Below are positions 9,251 through 17,378 of a DNA stretch of 64,000 nt, piece after piece. Position 1 is the first letter of the stretch. Every line of letters begins with the position of its first letter. The translations under genes and the position numbers were made by a program. This DNA is from GCA-2730975 sp937893275. GTDB taxonomy: Bacteria > Verrucomicrobiota > Verrucomicrobiia > Opitutales > Seribacteraceae. The notes under the pieces were generated by a model. The model was not told where the DNA came from and did no database searches. It saw only the letters and a program-made list of their open reading frames with translations. The stretch is from contig CAXAHJ010000010.1 in assembly GCA_963968595.1 (NCBI GenBank), positions 5,414 through 69,413 on the forward strand. Reading direction: 5' to 3'.

Positions 9251-10678
9251 ATGTCGAGATCATTGAAGAAATTACAATTCAAAGCCTTGTTTGCAACGGC
9301 TGTAACTCTTTCAGGTTGCGGGTCGTTCACCGAAAGTCGAAGCCCGAACCCAGACGAAGGGGTTCCCCTTGCCCCTGAAAACTTTCTACACAATGAAGCG
9401 CCCTCGGGCGAGGCTATGATTTCCTCGCCGGAAGCATGGTGGCGTATCTTCAACGATCCCACACTGGATTCATTGATCGAGAAACTAGAAAACACAAATC
9501 CTGACGTCGAAGCCGCTCTAGCCCGAATGGATCAGAGTTTCGCAGTTCTAGGCATTACTCGTTCCGCGCTGTTTCCAACCGTTAAAGGGGAATTGTCCGC
9601 AGGTCGCCGCCGCGATTCCCTGAACAATCTTCTCTTTCCCCTATCGAGTCCCGAATACGAACGCTATGGAATCGGGGTCAGCGCATCTTGGGAATTGGAT
9701 TTATGGGGACGCGTCCGCGGAACAGTTAAGCGAGACAGACTTAGGGCTGAAGCTGAAAAATTTGATTTTCAGTACCTATTGCTTTCTCTGCAGGGAAATC
9801 TTGCCCGCCAGTATTTCGCCGTCAGATCGACAGAGACAGAATTGAAAATCCTTAGAGATGCGGTAAGAATTCGAAAAGAAAACCTAAACTTACAGGAATC
9901 TCGCCTAAAACTTGGAACCGGAGTGGAGATCGATGTAACCCGGGCAAGAGTCGAGTTCCACAATGCGCTAGCGGTGAAAGAATCCGCCACAAGGAAGCTC
10001 GGGAAACTAAAACATGCAATTGCCGTGCTTATCGGCGTTGCCACCTCCGACTTCAAAGGAGAATTGTCGGCTGTCGAAAAGTCGTCACTGGCCACTCCAA
10101 TAATACCACCCGGCATCCCTTCCTCACTTTTAGACCGTCGAGCCGACCTCCGATCTGCCGATCAAAAGCTAAGAGCAGCAGCAATTCAAATCGGCATTCG
10201 GAAATCGGACTTCTTGCCCAAGATTACGCTTAACGGAAGCAGCGGCCTCGCAAGCCTACAATCCAGTGACCTTTTTACTGCCGACAGCCAATTTTTCGAT
10301 ATTGGTCCAAAGATAAACATTCCGATCTTTCAAACACGAGCACGGCAAGCATCACTTGATCATGCCAAGGCTCAATGGCAAGAAGCCGTCGCCAACTATC
10401 GAAGCACAGTACTGACAGCCGTTCGAGAAGTCGACGACGCTCTACTTGACATCCAAAGCCTACAACGCGAGTTGACGGCAAGAAACGAAGCGGTAAATGC
10501 AGCCACTCAAACCGCTGAGTCGGCGAAAAACCGTCACGACAGTGGCCTAGCCAGCTACCTTGAATTCATCGATGCAGAACGCGAGCGTCTACAAGCAAGA
10601 CTGGCCGAAAACTCCTTGATAGGGGAAAGACAGGCGGCCGCCGTCAACTTGATTCAAGCACTCGGAGGCAGTTGGTAG
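9251..10678 (+). CDS. Outer-membrane efflux lipoprotein (OprM/NodT family)
   Basis: The 475-residue protein starts with a lipoprotein signal; the lipobox LSGC places the acylated Cys at ~24. Two outer-membrane-efflux repeats follow, each with long helices; typical signatures are PEAWWRIFNDPTLDSLIE near 58, SASWELDLWGRVRG near 150, LLDRRADLRSADQKLRAAA near 295 and IFQTRARQASLDHAKAQW near 360. This is the TolC-like channel that closes the RND system encoded just upstream. Confidence 0.93.
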   Translation: MSRSLKKLQFKALFATAVTLSGCGSFTESRSPNPDEGVPLAPENFLHNEAPSGEAMISSPEAWWRIFNDPTLDSLIEKLENTNPDVEAALARMDQSFAVLGITRSALFPTVKGELSAGRRRDSLNNLLFPLSSPEYERYGIGVSASWELDLWGRVRGTVKRDRLRAEAEKFDFQYLLLSLQGNLARQYFAVRSTETELKILRDAVRIRKENLNLQESRLKLGTGVEIDVTRARVEFHNALAVKESATRKLGKLKHAIAVLIGVATSDFKGELSAVEKSSLATPIIPPGIPSSLLDRRADLRSADQKLRAAAIQIGIRKSDFLPKITLNGSSGLASLQSSDLFTADSQFFDIGPKINIPIFQTRARQASLDHAKAQWQEAVANYRSTVLTAVREVDDALLDIQSLQRELTARNEAVNAATQTAESAKNRHDSGLASYLEFIDAERERLQARLAENSLIGERQAAAVNLIQALGGSW

Positions 10679-10692
10679 TTAGGCTCATTTAT

Positions 10693-10712
10693 GGTTAAAA
10701 CCACAATTAACC
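10693..10712 (+). terminator. Weak hairpin after the efflux operon
   Basis: Inverted repeat GGTTAA...TTAACC with an 8-base loop, 15 bases after the channel-gene stop. There is no T-run, so it is at best a weak terminator. The rest of the ~250-base gap to 10931 holds nothing I can assign. Confidence 0.3.
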
Positions 10713-10931
10713 TGTAGATTCACTACAAATTTTTCTCCGAACAAAACCAGAAAGCATGCAACTACTTCTGATTTCTATCGAGCCGGAGAATGTAGAGCTC
10801 AATTTAAGCTTAAACAGCAACCTTCAAAGAATTCTCAACAACCAGAGAAAGAGATGTTTTTTGCATACAAAATCGCTTGCGGGACCAGAGTCTTTAATTA
10901 ATTCTAAAACTTTAGAAAAGGAAATGTAATT

Positions 10932-11243
10932 ATGTCTGAATTTAGTGGAGTAACAGTGGTTCGAGAGGCGAATGTTTATTTTGACGGCAAAGTGACAAGT
11001 CGAACCGTCAGATTTGAGGACGGAACAGTAAAGACATTGGGATTCATGCAAGCGGGTGAATATTCATTTGAGACTGGTGTAGCCGAACTGATGGAAATAA
11101 TAGGCGGTGAAATGGAAGTGAAACTTCCGACATCCGACTCGTGGCAAAAGTTTAAAGCCGGCGAACAGTTTGAAGTTTCGGAAAACTCGAAGTTTGATTT
11201 GATGGTCAAGGATTTTGCTGACTATTGTTGCTCATATCTTTAA
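10932..11243 (+). CDS. ppnP: Pyrimidine/purine nucleoside phosphorylase
   Basis: The 103-residue protein is a single cupin of the PpnP (formerly DUF1255/YaiE) family: it contains ANVYFDGKVTSRTV near residue 14, GFMQAGEYSFETGVAELMEI near 37, and the cupin strand FKAGEQFEVSENSKFDL near 75. PpnP cleaves nucleosides with phosphate to give free base and ribose-1-phosphate. Length and motif order match the family. An AAAAGGA element lies 6-12 bases upstream of the ATG. Its 3' end overlaps an open extension of the sulfatase frame. Confidence 0.93.
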   Translation: MSEFSGVTVVREANVYFDGKVTSRTVRFEDGTVKTLGFMQAGEYSFETGVAELMEIIGGEMEVKLPTSDSWQKFKAGEQFEVSENSKFDLMVKDFADYCCSYL

Positions 11244-11326
11244 GGATACTCATCTACAAAATTTATTGCATTCGAAGGACTATCGCAACTTGGAGACCCT
11301 CGTTTTCTGATAAGAAGGAACCGAAA

Positions 11327-13171
11327 ATAAAAATCCTGCATATCCTCTCTATCGGTTTATTCACTTGGAGCCTATTCGGCAACTTGGGCGCGGCTGACAA
11401 GCCGAACGTCCTGCTTATTGTTTGTGACGACTTGAACGACTATGTCGAGACGCTGGGAGGGCATCCGCAAGTAAAGACCCCGAACATAAAGAGATTTATA
11501 GATAGCGGGGTTTCCTTTACCCAAGCGCATTGCAACATTCCAATCTGCAATCCTTCACGGGCCAGCTTCGCCACCGGGATATATCCGCACACATCTCAAG
11601 TGTTCGGATTCGAGGACTGGAACAAAAACGAGATTCTCAAAAACTCGCGCACAATGATGGCTCATTTCTCAGCCAATGGCTACCACACTCTGGGCACCGG
11701 CAAAATCATGCACAACAGGGACAGGCAGGAATGGAAAGAGTACGGGCACCCATCCGATTACGGACCCTTCCTTTTCGACGGGAAGGACAAGATTCCGCAC
11801 CTTGGAGTCCCCAGCCCGTTCAGGGACGGCTTCGGGATTATAGACGGCACCTTCGGTCCACTGGAAAAAGTCTCGCATAAAAAGTCATCCGAAACTGGGA
11901 AGCCCTACTCGTGGGTGACCGGTGGCTGGAAAAAACAGCGGGAACTCAAGTACGAGTCGGATAACGAACGGGATCGTACAGGTGACGAACTGAATGCCCA
12001 ATGGGCTGTCAAACGCCTGAAGGAACTGGCTGCCGAAAAGAAACGTAAACCCTTCTTCATGGGGGTCGGTTTCGTTCGTCCGCACACTCCCTTGATCGTT
12101 CCCCAAAAATACTTCGATCGCTTTCCACTCGAGTCAATCGAGTTGCCCGTCATCAAAGAGAATGACGACGAGGATACCTTCAAGAAAACCGTAACCTCGA
12201 CAGAGGACGACCGAAGTGGAGACCGCGGAACAAAAATGTACGATAGCCTGGTCGCTTCCTACAAGGGGGATCGCGAACTGGCCTTGAAAAAGTTCATTCA
12301 AGCCTATCTCGCAAGCGTGGCATCGGTGGACGACTTGATCGGAGACCTCTTGGACGCACTCGATGAAACGGGCCTCAACAAGAACACGATCATCGTCTTC
12401 ACAAGTGATCATGGCTGGGGAATGGGGGAAAAGGACTATTTGTACAAAAACTCCCTTTGGCAAGAAAGCACCCGCGTGCCCTTTGTGTTACGGTCGCCGG
12501 GAGTGTCCAAGGCCGGCGGTTCCTGCGATCGACCGATTTCCCTCGTCGACCTCTTCCCCACCCTGCTCGACCTTTGCGACCTCCCTTCCAATACGATGAA
12601 AAACGACAAGGGACGCCCCCTGGACGGGTTCTCGCTCAAGCCTTTGCTGATCGACCCGGTCGGCGGTAAATGGAAAGGCCCGACCGAAGCCCTGACAGCT
12701 CTTTACAAATGGGCAAAATATTATGATCCGGCCAAGCAAAACTATTCCCTTCGCTCTAGTGATTGGCGCTACGTTCGCTATGAAAACGGCAAGGAGGAAC
12801 TTTATGCCGTAACGAAGGATCCCTACGAATGGGAAAATCTCGCTCTTGACCCAAGCCATGTGAAAACGCTGAAAAAGTATCGGTCCAAACTGCTCGCCCG
12901 CATTCCCCAAAGCATTCCCGAAAAACCAAAGAGCAACGAACAATGGAAAAACGATTACTTCAAGAAGAACCCCAAGGCGGATACGAACAAGGACGGGGAT
13001 TTGTCTTGGCCCGAACTGAACGCTCACAAGAAATTAATGAATGCTCCGAAGGACGCAGAATATTGGAAGAACGACTATTTCAAGAAAAACCCAAAGGCCG
13101 ATGCCAACAAGGACGGCAAGCTTTCCTGGCCGGAATTTCACGCCCACAAGAAAAGCAAGCCTCGGCAATAG
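11327..13171 (+). CDS. Secreted sulfatase (iduronate-2-sulfatase type) with two EF-hand loops
   Basis: This type I sulfatase has the formylglycine motif C-N-P-S-R (Cys at ~74 from the start used here), metal ligands in VCDDLND near the N-terminus and TSDHGWGMGE near 365. It should cleave sulfate esters from algal or animal polysaccharides outside the cytoplasm. The tail holds two ~40-residue repeats, each with YFKKNPKAD and a 12-residue EF-hand loop (DTNKDGDLSWPE, DANKDGKLSWPE). The start is odd: the signal peptide (KILHILSIGLFTWSLFG) is preceded by ATA-AAA-ATC with AAGGA seven bases upstream, but no in-frame ATG exists; the only canonical alternative is a TTG at 11225 inside ppnP. An ATA start or a mutated ATG is inferred. 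Confidence 0.85.
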   Translation: MKILHILSIGLFTWSLFGNLGAADKPNVLLIVCDDLNDYVETLGGHPQVKTPNIKRFIDSGVSFTQAHCNIPICNPSRASFATGIYPHTSQVFGFEDWNKNEILKNSRTMMAHFSANGYHTLGTGKIMHNRDRQEWKEYGHPSDYGPFLFDGKDKIPHLGVPSPFRDGFGIIDGTFGPLEKVSHKKSSETGKPYSWVTGGWKKQRELKYESDNERDRTGDELNAQWAVKRLKELAAEKKRKPFFMGVGFVRPHTPLIVPQKYFDRFPLESIELPVIKENDDEDTFKKTVTSTEDDRSGDRGTKMYDSLVASYKGDRELALKKFIQAYLASVASVDDLIGDLLDALDETGLNKNTIIVFTSDHGWGMGEKDYLYKNSLWQESTRVPFVLRSPGVSKAGGSCDRPISLVDLFPTLLDLCDLPSNTMKNDKGRPLDGFSLKPLLIDPVGGKWKGPTEALTALYKWAKYYDPAKQNYSLRSSDWRYVRYENGKEELYAVTKDPYEWENLALDPSHVKTLKKYRSKLLARIPQSIPEKPKSNEQWKNDYFKKNPKADTNKDGDLSWPELNAHKKLMNAPKDAEYWKNDYFKKNPKADANKDGKLSWPEFHAHKKSKPRQ

Positions 13172-13283
13172 AGAACTTTGATTCAGTCGGAATTTTTTGA
13201 ACTCCGGAAACAATTAAGTGCGAAGCCCAAGGTTAAGGTTTGCGGGTTATGCAGGAGTTGCCATTCGTTTATAGCCAACTGAC

Positions 13284-15587
13284 ATGAAATTACTTCAACG
13301 GATTCTCTTGGCTCTTCTTCTTTTGGGATCTTCGTGCTCTTTTGCACTGGGCAAAGAGATTAAGAAAGAAGTTCTTCCGGGAACTAAATCACTCACTCTC
13401 GAAGGCGATCCTGCCGAAAGAATGTTTGAAGGAGCCCATCGATTCCTCGATCGCAAACTCGTCGAGACCTTAGTCCGTCGATCGAATCATTGGGAAAAGG
13501 GTTTATCTTCGCCGAAAAACAAGGAAGGTTTCCTAGACCACAATCGAAAGGAACTTGCTCGCATTTTAGGGGTAACTGACGAACGAGTTCCCTTCGAATC
13601 CCTTTCGCTAAAGGCAACCACCGCACGGACGGCCAAGGTAGCTACAGGTTCGGACTACGAAGTTCTTGCGATACGCTGGCCGGTCCTAGAGGGAGTTTTT
13701 GGGGAAGGCTTATTACTGCAACCTACAGGGCGAAAGCCTGTTGCAAACGTCATTGCAATACCCGACGCCGATCAATCCCCGGAAGATATTGCAGGGCTGA
13801 CGACCAGAATCCTGCCAGCCGGCCAATTTGCCCGAAGGTTGGCAGAAAGCGGCTGCCGCGTCATCGTACCAGCACTCGTCGGGAGAAACGTTCGAGTCCA
13901 AAGCGAGAGACGCAAAGGCATAAAAATAAGCGACAGGGAATTCCTGCATCGTTCGGCTTTTCTCATGGGGAGAACCTTGCAGGGATTCGAAATCCAAAAA
14001 GTACTTGCTTTGGTGGATTGGTTCGAGAGGGAAAAGAGCACGCGGATTGGCCTGATCGGTTGGGGCGAAGGGGGGATGCTTGCCTTGCAGACTGGGGCTC
14101 TCGACACACGCGTTGCCGCAGTCTGCGTGTCGGGACAATTCGGGCCACGCGAAGACATGTGGCGTGAACCACTGGAACGAAACCTGTTCGGGTTTCTCAA
14201 TCATTTTGGAGACGCCGAGCTGGCAGGTTTATTGGCCGACAGAGCTTTGGTGGTGGAAGCAGCCAAGGGTCCGGAAGTGACCATCGATTCCACCGGGGCG
14301 GCTCCGGGCAGGTTAATCACGCCCACACTCGCCAAGGTTCGCGATGAATTTTCCAGAGCTAAGATTTTGGCAAGTTCAACCAAATCTAATTTCAGCTTAT
14401 TTACCGGCGGGGAAGATGGAAAGGGATCTCCGGGAGAAAGCCAAGCGCTGGCGAAATTCTTCAAGTCGCTCTCCCTTCAGGGAAGTTTACCTGAGCGAGG
14501 AAAGACCCAAAAAACGGCAACCACCCTACCCGACTCGAAAGCTCGCGAGGAACGAGCTTTCCTCGGGATCGCCGCTCATGTTCAAGAACTGGTGGAACAA
14601 TCCCACCTTGTCCGAACGAGCGATTTTCAGCCCGACATCTCGTCTCTCGACGCCTACGCCAAGAGCACGATTTCCCATCGCCGGCGTTTCGAGGAGGAAG
14701 TCATTGGTCGTTTCGAAGAGGATTTGCTCCCTCTCTCCCCTCGTTCCCGAAAAATATACGATGGGCAAAAATGGACGGGGCACGAAGTCGTTCTCGACGT
14801 GTACCCGGAGCTCTTCGCCTATGGCGTCCTCCTCGTGCCGAAGAACGTTCAGCCCGGCGAGCGGCGTCCTGTGGTGGTATGCCAACACGGTCTGGAAGGA
14901 CGCCCAAAAGACGTGATCGAGGGCGATCATCGAGCCTATCATGATTTCGCAGCCAAGCTCTGCGAAAAAGGCTATGTCGTATTCGCACCCCAGAACCCAT
15001 ACTTGATGGGAGACAAGTTTCGTTCCCTCCAAAGAAAGGCCAACCCGATGGGAAAAACTCTTTTCTCACTCATCGTGGCCCAGCATCGACAAATCGTGCG
15101 ATGGCTGGGCGAACTCCCCTTCACGGACCCCAATCGCATCGCCTTCTACGGACTGTCCTACGGAGGCAAAACCGCCATGCGCGTTCCCGCTCTCGTGGAA
15201 GGATATTGTCTCTCCATTTGTTCGGCCGACTTCAACGACTGGATACGCAAAACCGGTTCCACACGCCCCGGAGACGACCGATACAGTTACCCCTTCACGA
15301 GCGAGTACGAAATCTTCGAGTTCAACTTGGGTCACACCTTCAACTATGCGGAAATGGCGGCTCTAATCGCCCCGCGACCCTTCATGGTCGAACGCGGTCA
15401 CTTCGACGGAGTGGCCCCCGATGAGTGGGTCGCCGCCGAATACTCGAAGATTCGACGACTTTACACCCAGCTAAAGATTCCCAACCGGACCGAAATCGAA
15501 TGGTTTCCGGGTCCCCACACCATAAACGGCCAAGGCACCTTTCGCTTCCTCGACAAGTGGCTCGGTCGGCCACCTAAGAAAAAGTAA
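13284..15587 (+). CDS. Exported double alpha/beta-hydrolase (esterase/dienelactone hydrolase-like)
   Basis: The 767-residue protein has a signal peptide (LLALLLLGSSCSFALG). Its N-terminal half (~140-330) contains an alpha/beta-hydrolase-like core with GWGEGGM where a nucleophile elbow would be, but Glu replaces Ser, so that half may be inactive. The C-terminal half (~500-765) is a complete hydrolase: oxyanion region CQHGLEGR near 535, nucleophile elbow GLSYGG near 624, and the His in GPHTINGQ near 742. Such proteins are common in Planctomycetes and Verrucomicrobia and are usually considered carbohydrate esterases. It follows the sulfatase by ~110 bases on the same strand; cooperation in polysaccharide degradation is inference. 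Confidence 0.75.
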   Translation: MKLLQRILLALLLLGSSCSFALGKEIKKEVLPGTKSLTLEGDPAERMFEGAHRFLDRKLVETLVRRSNHWEKGLSSPKNKEGFLDHNRKELARILGVTDERVPFESLSLKATTARTAKVATGSDYEVLAIRWPVLEGVFGEGLLLQPTGRKPVANVIAIPDADQSPEDIAGLTTRILPAGQFARRLAESGCRVIVPALVGRNVRVQSERRKGIKISDREFLHRSAFLMGRTLQGFEIQKVLALVDWFEREKSTRIGLIGWGEGGMLALQTGALDTRVAAVCVSGQFGPREDMWREPLERNLFGFLNHFGDAELAGLLADRALVVEAAKGPEVTIDSTGAAPGRLITPTLAKVRDEFSRAKILASSTKSNFSLFTGGEDGKGSPGESQALAKFFKSLSLQGSLPERGKTQKTATTLPDSKAREERAFLGIAAHVQELVEQSHLVRTSDFQPDISSLDAYAKSTISHRRRFEEEVIGRFEEDLLPLSPRSRKIYDGQKWTGHEVVLDVYPELFAYGVLLVPKNVQPGERRPVVVCQHGLEGRPKDVIEGDHRAYHDFAAKLCEKGYVVFAPQNPYLMGDKFRSLQRKANPMGKTLFSLIVAQHRQIVRWLGELPFTDPNRIAFYGLSYGGKTAMRVPALVEGYCLSICSADFNDWIRKTGSTRPGDDRYSYPFTSEYEIFEFNLGHTFNYAEMAALIAPRPFMVERGHFDGVAPDEWVAAEYSKIRRLYTQLKIPNRTEIEWFPGPHTINGQGTFRFLDKWLGRPPKKK

Positions 15588-15589
15588 AA

Positions 15590-16951
15590 CTAGTCCTCCA
15601 ACCGCACGAAATACTTCCGTGCCGCTTGCATGACTTTGGGTGCGAGCAAGAGGGAGGACAGTATGGTCGGCACCGCCATGAGGCCGAAGGAAACGTCCAG
15701 AAAGTTGATGACGTCGCCCATGGTCACCACTGCCGAGATCACGATGGCCGCAAGATAAAAAACAGCCAATGGGATTCTTGCCCGCGACCCAAATAAAAAG
15801 CACCCGCATTTGGTTACGTAATAGGAGAAACCGATCATCGAGGAAAAGCTAAGGAACAGTACGCAGATCAGCAGTAGGTAAGGCCCAACTCCGGGAATTC
15901 CTTTCTCGAAGGCACGAGCCGTCAAGATCACACCATCCTTTCCTCCACCTTCCGAAACACCGGTCACTAGGATCACTAGGCCCGTGATGGTGCACACGAT
16001 CAAGGTATCGATCATGGGTCCCAACATGGCGACCATTCCTTCGCGAATCGGTTCGCGGGTCTTGGCGGCCCCATGGGCCATAGCCTCCGTCCCCATCCCC
16101 GCCTCGTTGGAAAAAGCAGCTCTTTGGACCCCAATCATAATGACGGTACCCAACGCCCCACCGGCCACAGCCTCACCCGAAAAGGCATCCTTGAAAATGG
16201 AGGCCAGAGCGGCGGGTATCTCGGACACATGCCCCCCCAGAATGACCAAGGCACATACCGCGTAGAGAATAACCATCCCCGGAACGAGCCATGCAGCGAC
16301 TCGGCCGATGCGCTTTATGCCGCCAAGAATGACACTCCCCACAAGCAACGCCACGCACAAACCGAAGAGGCCGTTTCCAAAGTTCACTCGATCCTCCGAA
16401 CCCACGAACAACCCGTAGGGCTCGAAAAACATATCCCGAACGATCTGTGTAAGTTGATTCGACTGCAACAAAGGCAAACATCCGAACATGCCGCACATGC
16501 AAAACATGATGGCTAGCGGCTTCCACTTTGGGCCAAGCCCCTCCACGATGAAATACATGGGCCCACCCTGAATCTGGCCCACGTCGTCTTTCCCCCTATA
16601 CATGATGGCCAAGCTACATGTGAAAAACTTCGTCGCCATCCCGACCAAGGCGCATACCCACATCCAAAACAAAGCCCCCGGCCCCCCGGCAGTCACTGCA
16701 ATAGCCACCCCAGCAACGTTACCCATGCCAACAGTAGCAGACAAGGCACTGCACAAGGCTTGAAAATGACTAACCTCACCGGGTGCCCGCTCATCATCGT
16801 ACTTGCCCAGCAATACCCGAACACCATGCCCAAGATATAGGAAAGGAAGGAATCTTGAGTAAAAAGTGAAGAATACTCCACCACCCAACAAAAGCACCAA
16901 CAAGGGAAGTCCCCATAGCCAACCGGATGCGACCTTCAAGAATTCTGACAT
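15590..16951 (-). CDS. Alanine/glycine:cation symporter (AGCS family)
   Basis: The 453-residue integral membrane protein has about 11 hydrophobic segments and the AGCS signatures: ALSATVGMGNVAGVAIAV near residue 70, GGPGALFWMWVCAL near 90, FSNEAGMGTEAMAHGAAKT near 285, and SFSSMIGFSYYV near 370. These transporters import alanine or glycine with sodium or protons. The gene is convergent with the hydrolase gene, with only two bases between the stops. The start used is the ATG at 16951; a GTG one codon upstream is also possible. Confidence 0.92.
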   Translation of the reverse strand: MSEFLKVASGWLWGLPLLVLLLGGGVFFTFYSRFLPFLYLGHGVRVLLGKYDDERAPGEVSHFQALCSALSATVGMGNVAGVAIAVTAGGPGALFWMWVCALVGMATKFFTCSLAIMYRGKDDVGQIQGGPMYFIVEGLGPKWKPLAIMFCMCGMFGCLPLLQSNQLTQIVRDMFFEPYGLFVGSEDRVNFGNGLFGLCVALLVGSVILGGIKRIGRVAAWLVPGMVILYAVCALVILGGHVSEIPAALASIFKDAFSGEAVAGGALGTVIMIGVQRAAFSNEAGMGTEAMAHGAAKTREPIREGMVAMLGPMIDTLIVCTITGLVILVTGVSEGGGKDGVILTARAFEKGIPGVGPYLLLICVLFLSFSSMIGFSYYVTKCGCFLFGSRARIPLAVFYLAAIVISAVVTMGDVINFLDVSFGLMAVPTILSSLLLAPKVMQAARKYFVRLED

Positions 16952-17057
16952 CACTCATGTTCCTTCCGGAAGCCTAGACAAAGTCAAGACTTGCCGAAGC
17001 AATAATGAACAAGGGATTGCTTGACCCCGAGTTCGTCGAGACTAATGATTACATGGA

Positions 17058-17252
17058 ATGAAAAACCTACTATTGATATCTCTAGCGTCTATCTGCCTTG
17101 CCTTCGCTTCCTCCTGCGGTTCCGAAGCCGGAGCCAAGGACCTCTGCGACAAATGTGGAGATGAAAAGGGCACGGAGAATTGCTGCAACGTCGACGCCGA
17201 AAAATGCGATTCATGCAGCAAGAACAAAGGTTCTCCCGGCTGCTGCAAGTAG
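17058..17252 (+). CDS. Cysteine-rich mini-lipoprotein (64 aa)
   Basis: The 64-residue protein begins with a lipoprotein signal (LASICLAFASSC, acylated Cys at 20). The mature part has eight cysteines in a repeated pattern: C-x2-C, then C-C, then C-x2-C, then C-C in the last four residues (KDLCDKCGDEKGTENCC; EKCDSCSKNKGSPGCC). The two ~17-residue halves are clearly duplicated. Paired CxxC...CC units suggest metal (Zn/Cu) binding or disulphide pairing at the cell surface. A TTGACC-N16-TAATGA sigma-70-like promoter lies upstream. Family not recognised. Confidence 0.7.
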   Translation: MKNLLLISLASICLAFASSCGSEAGAKDLCDKCGDEKGTENCCNVDAEKCDSCSKNKGSPGCCK

Positions 17253-17264
17253 CTCGCCTTTAAT

Positions 17265-17309
17265 TCTGCAGGCCAATTATTCCTGCATGCCAATTATTCC
17301 TGCATGCCA
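17265..17309 (+). repeat. Short tandem repeat, ~17-base unit
   Basis: Just after the mini-lipoprotein stop, a unit reading TCCTGCATGCCAATTAT occurs once perfectly (17281-17297), preceded by a 16-base variant (17265-17280) and followed by a partial copy (17298-17309). Function unknown. Confidence 0.7.
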
Positions 17310-17312
17310 AAG

Positions 17313-17332
17313 CCGAACTCGCCGAGTTTCGG
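17313..17332 (+). terminator. Hairpin after the mini-lipoprotein gene
   Basis: CCGAACTC and GAGTTTCGG pair across a GCC loop with one bulged T, followed by TTTAAGTTTATAATTTC. A plausible but imperfect intrinsic terminator separating the mini-lipoprotein from the PQQ-like gene. Confidence 0.4.
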
Positions 17333-17378
17333 TTTAAGTTTATAATTTCACCGTTTTGCCTAAAGTGTGACGGGTACC

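Noticed and set aside
12724..12729. TGATCC inside the sulfatase gene; others at 22914 and 26752
   Set aside because: All lie inside coding regions and none has CG after 16 bases.
14526..15069. Long minus-strand frames opposite the alpha/beta hydrolase
   Set aside because: They mirror the high-GC coding strand and have no recognisable domains.
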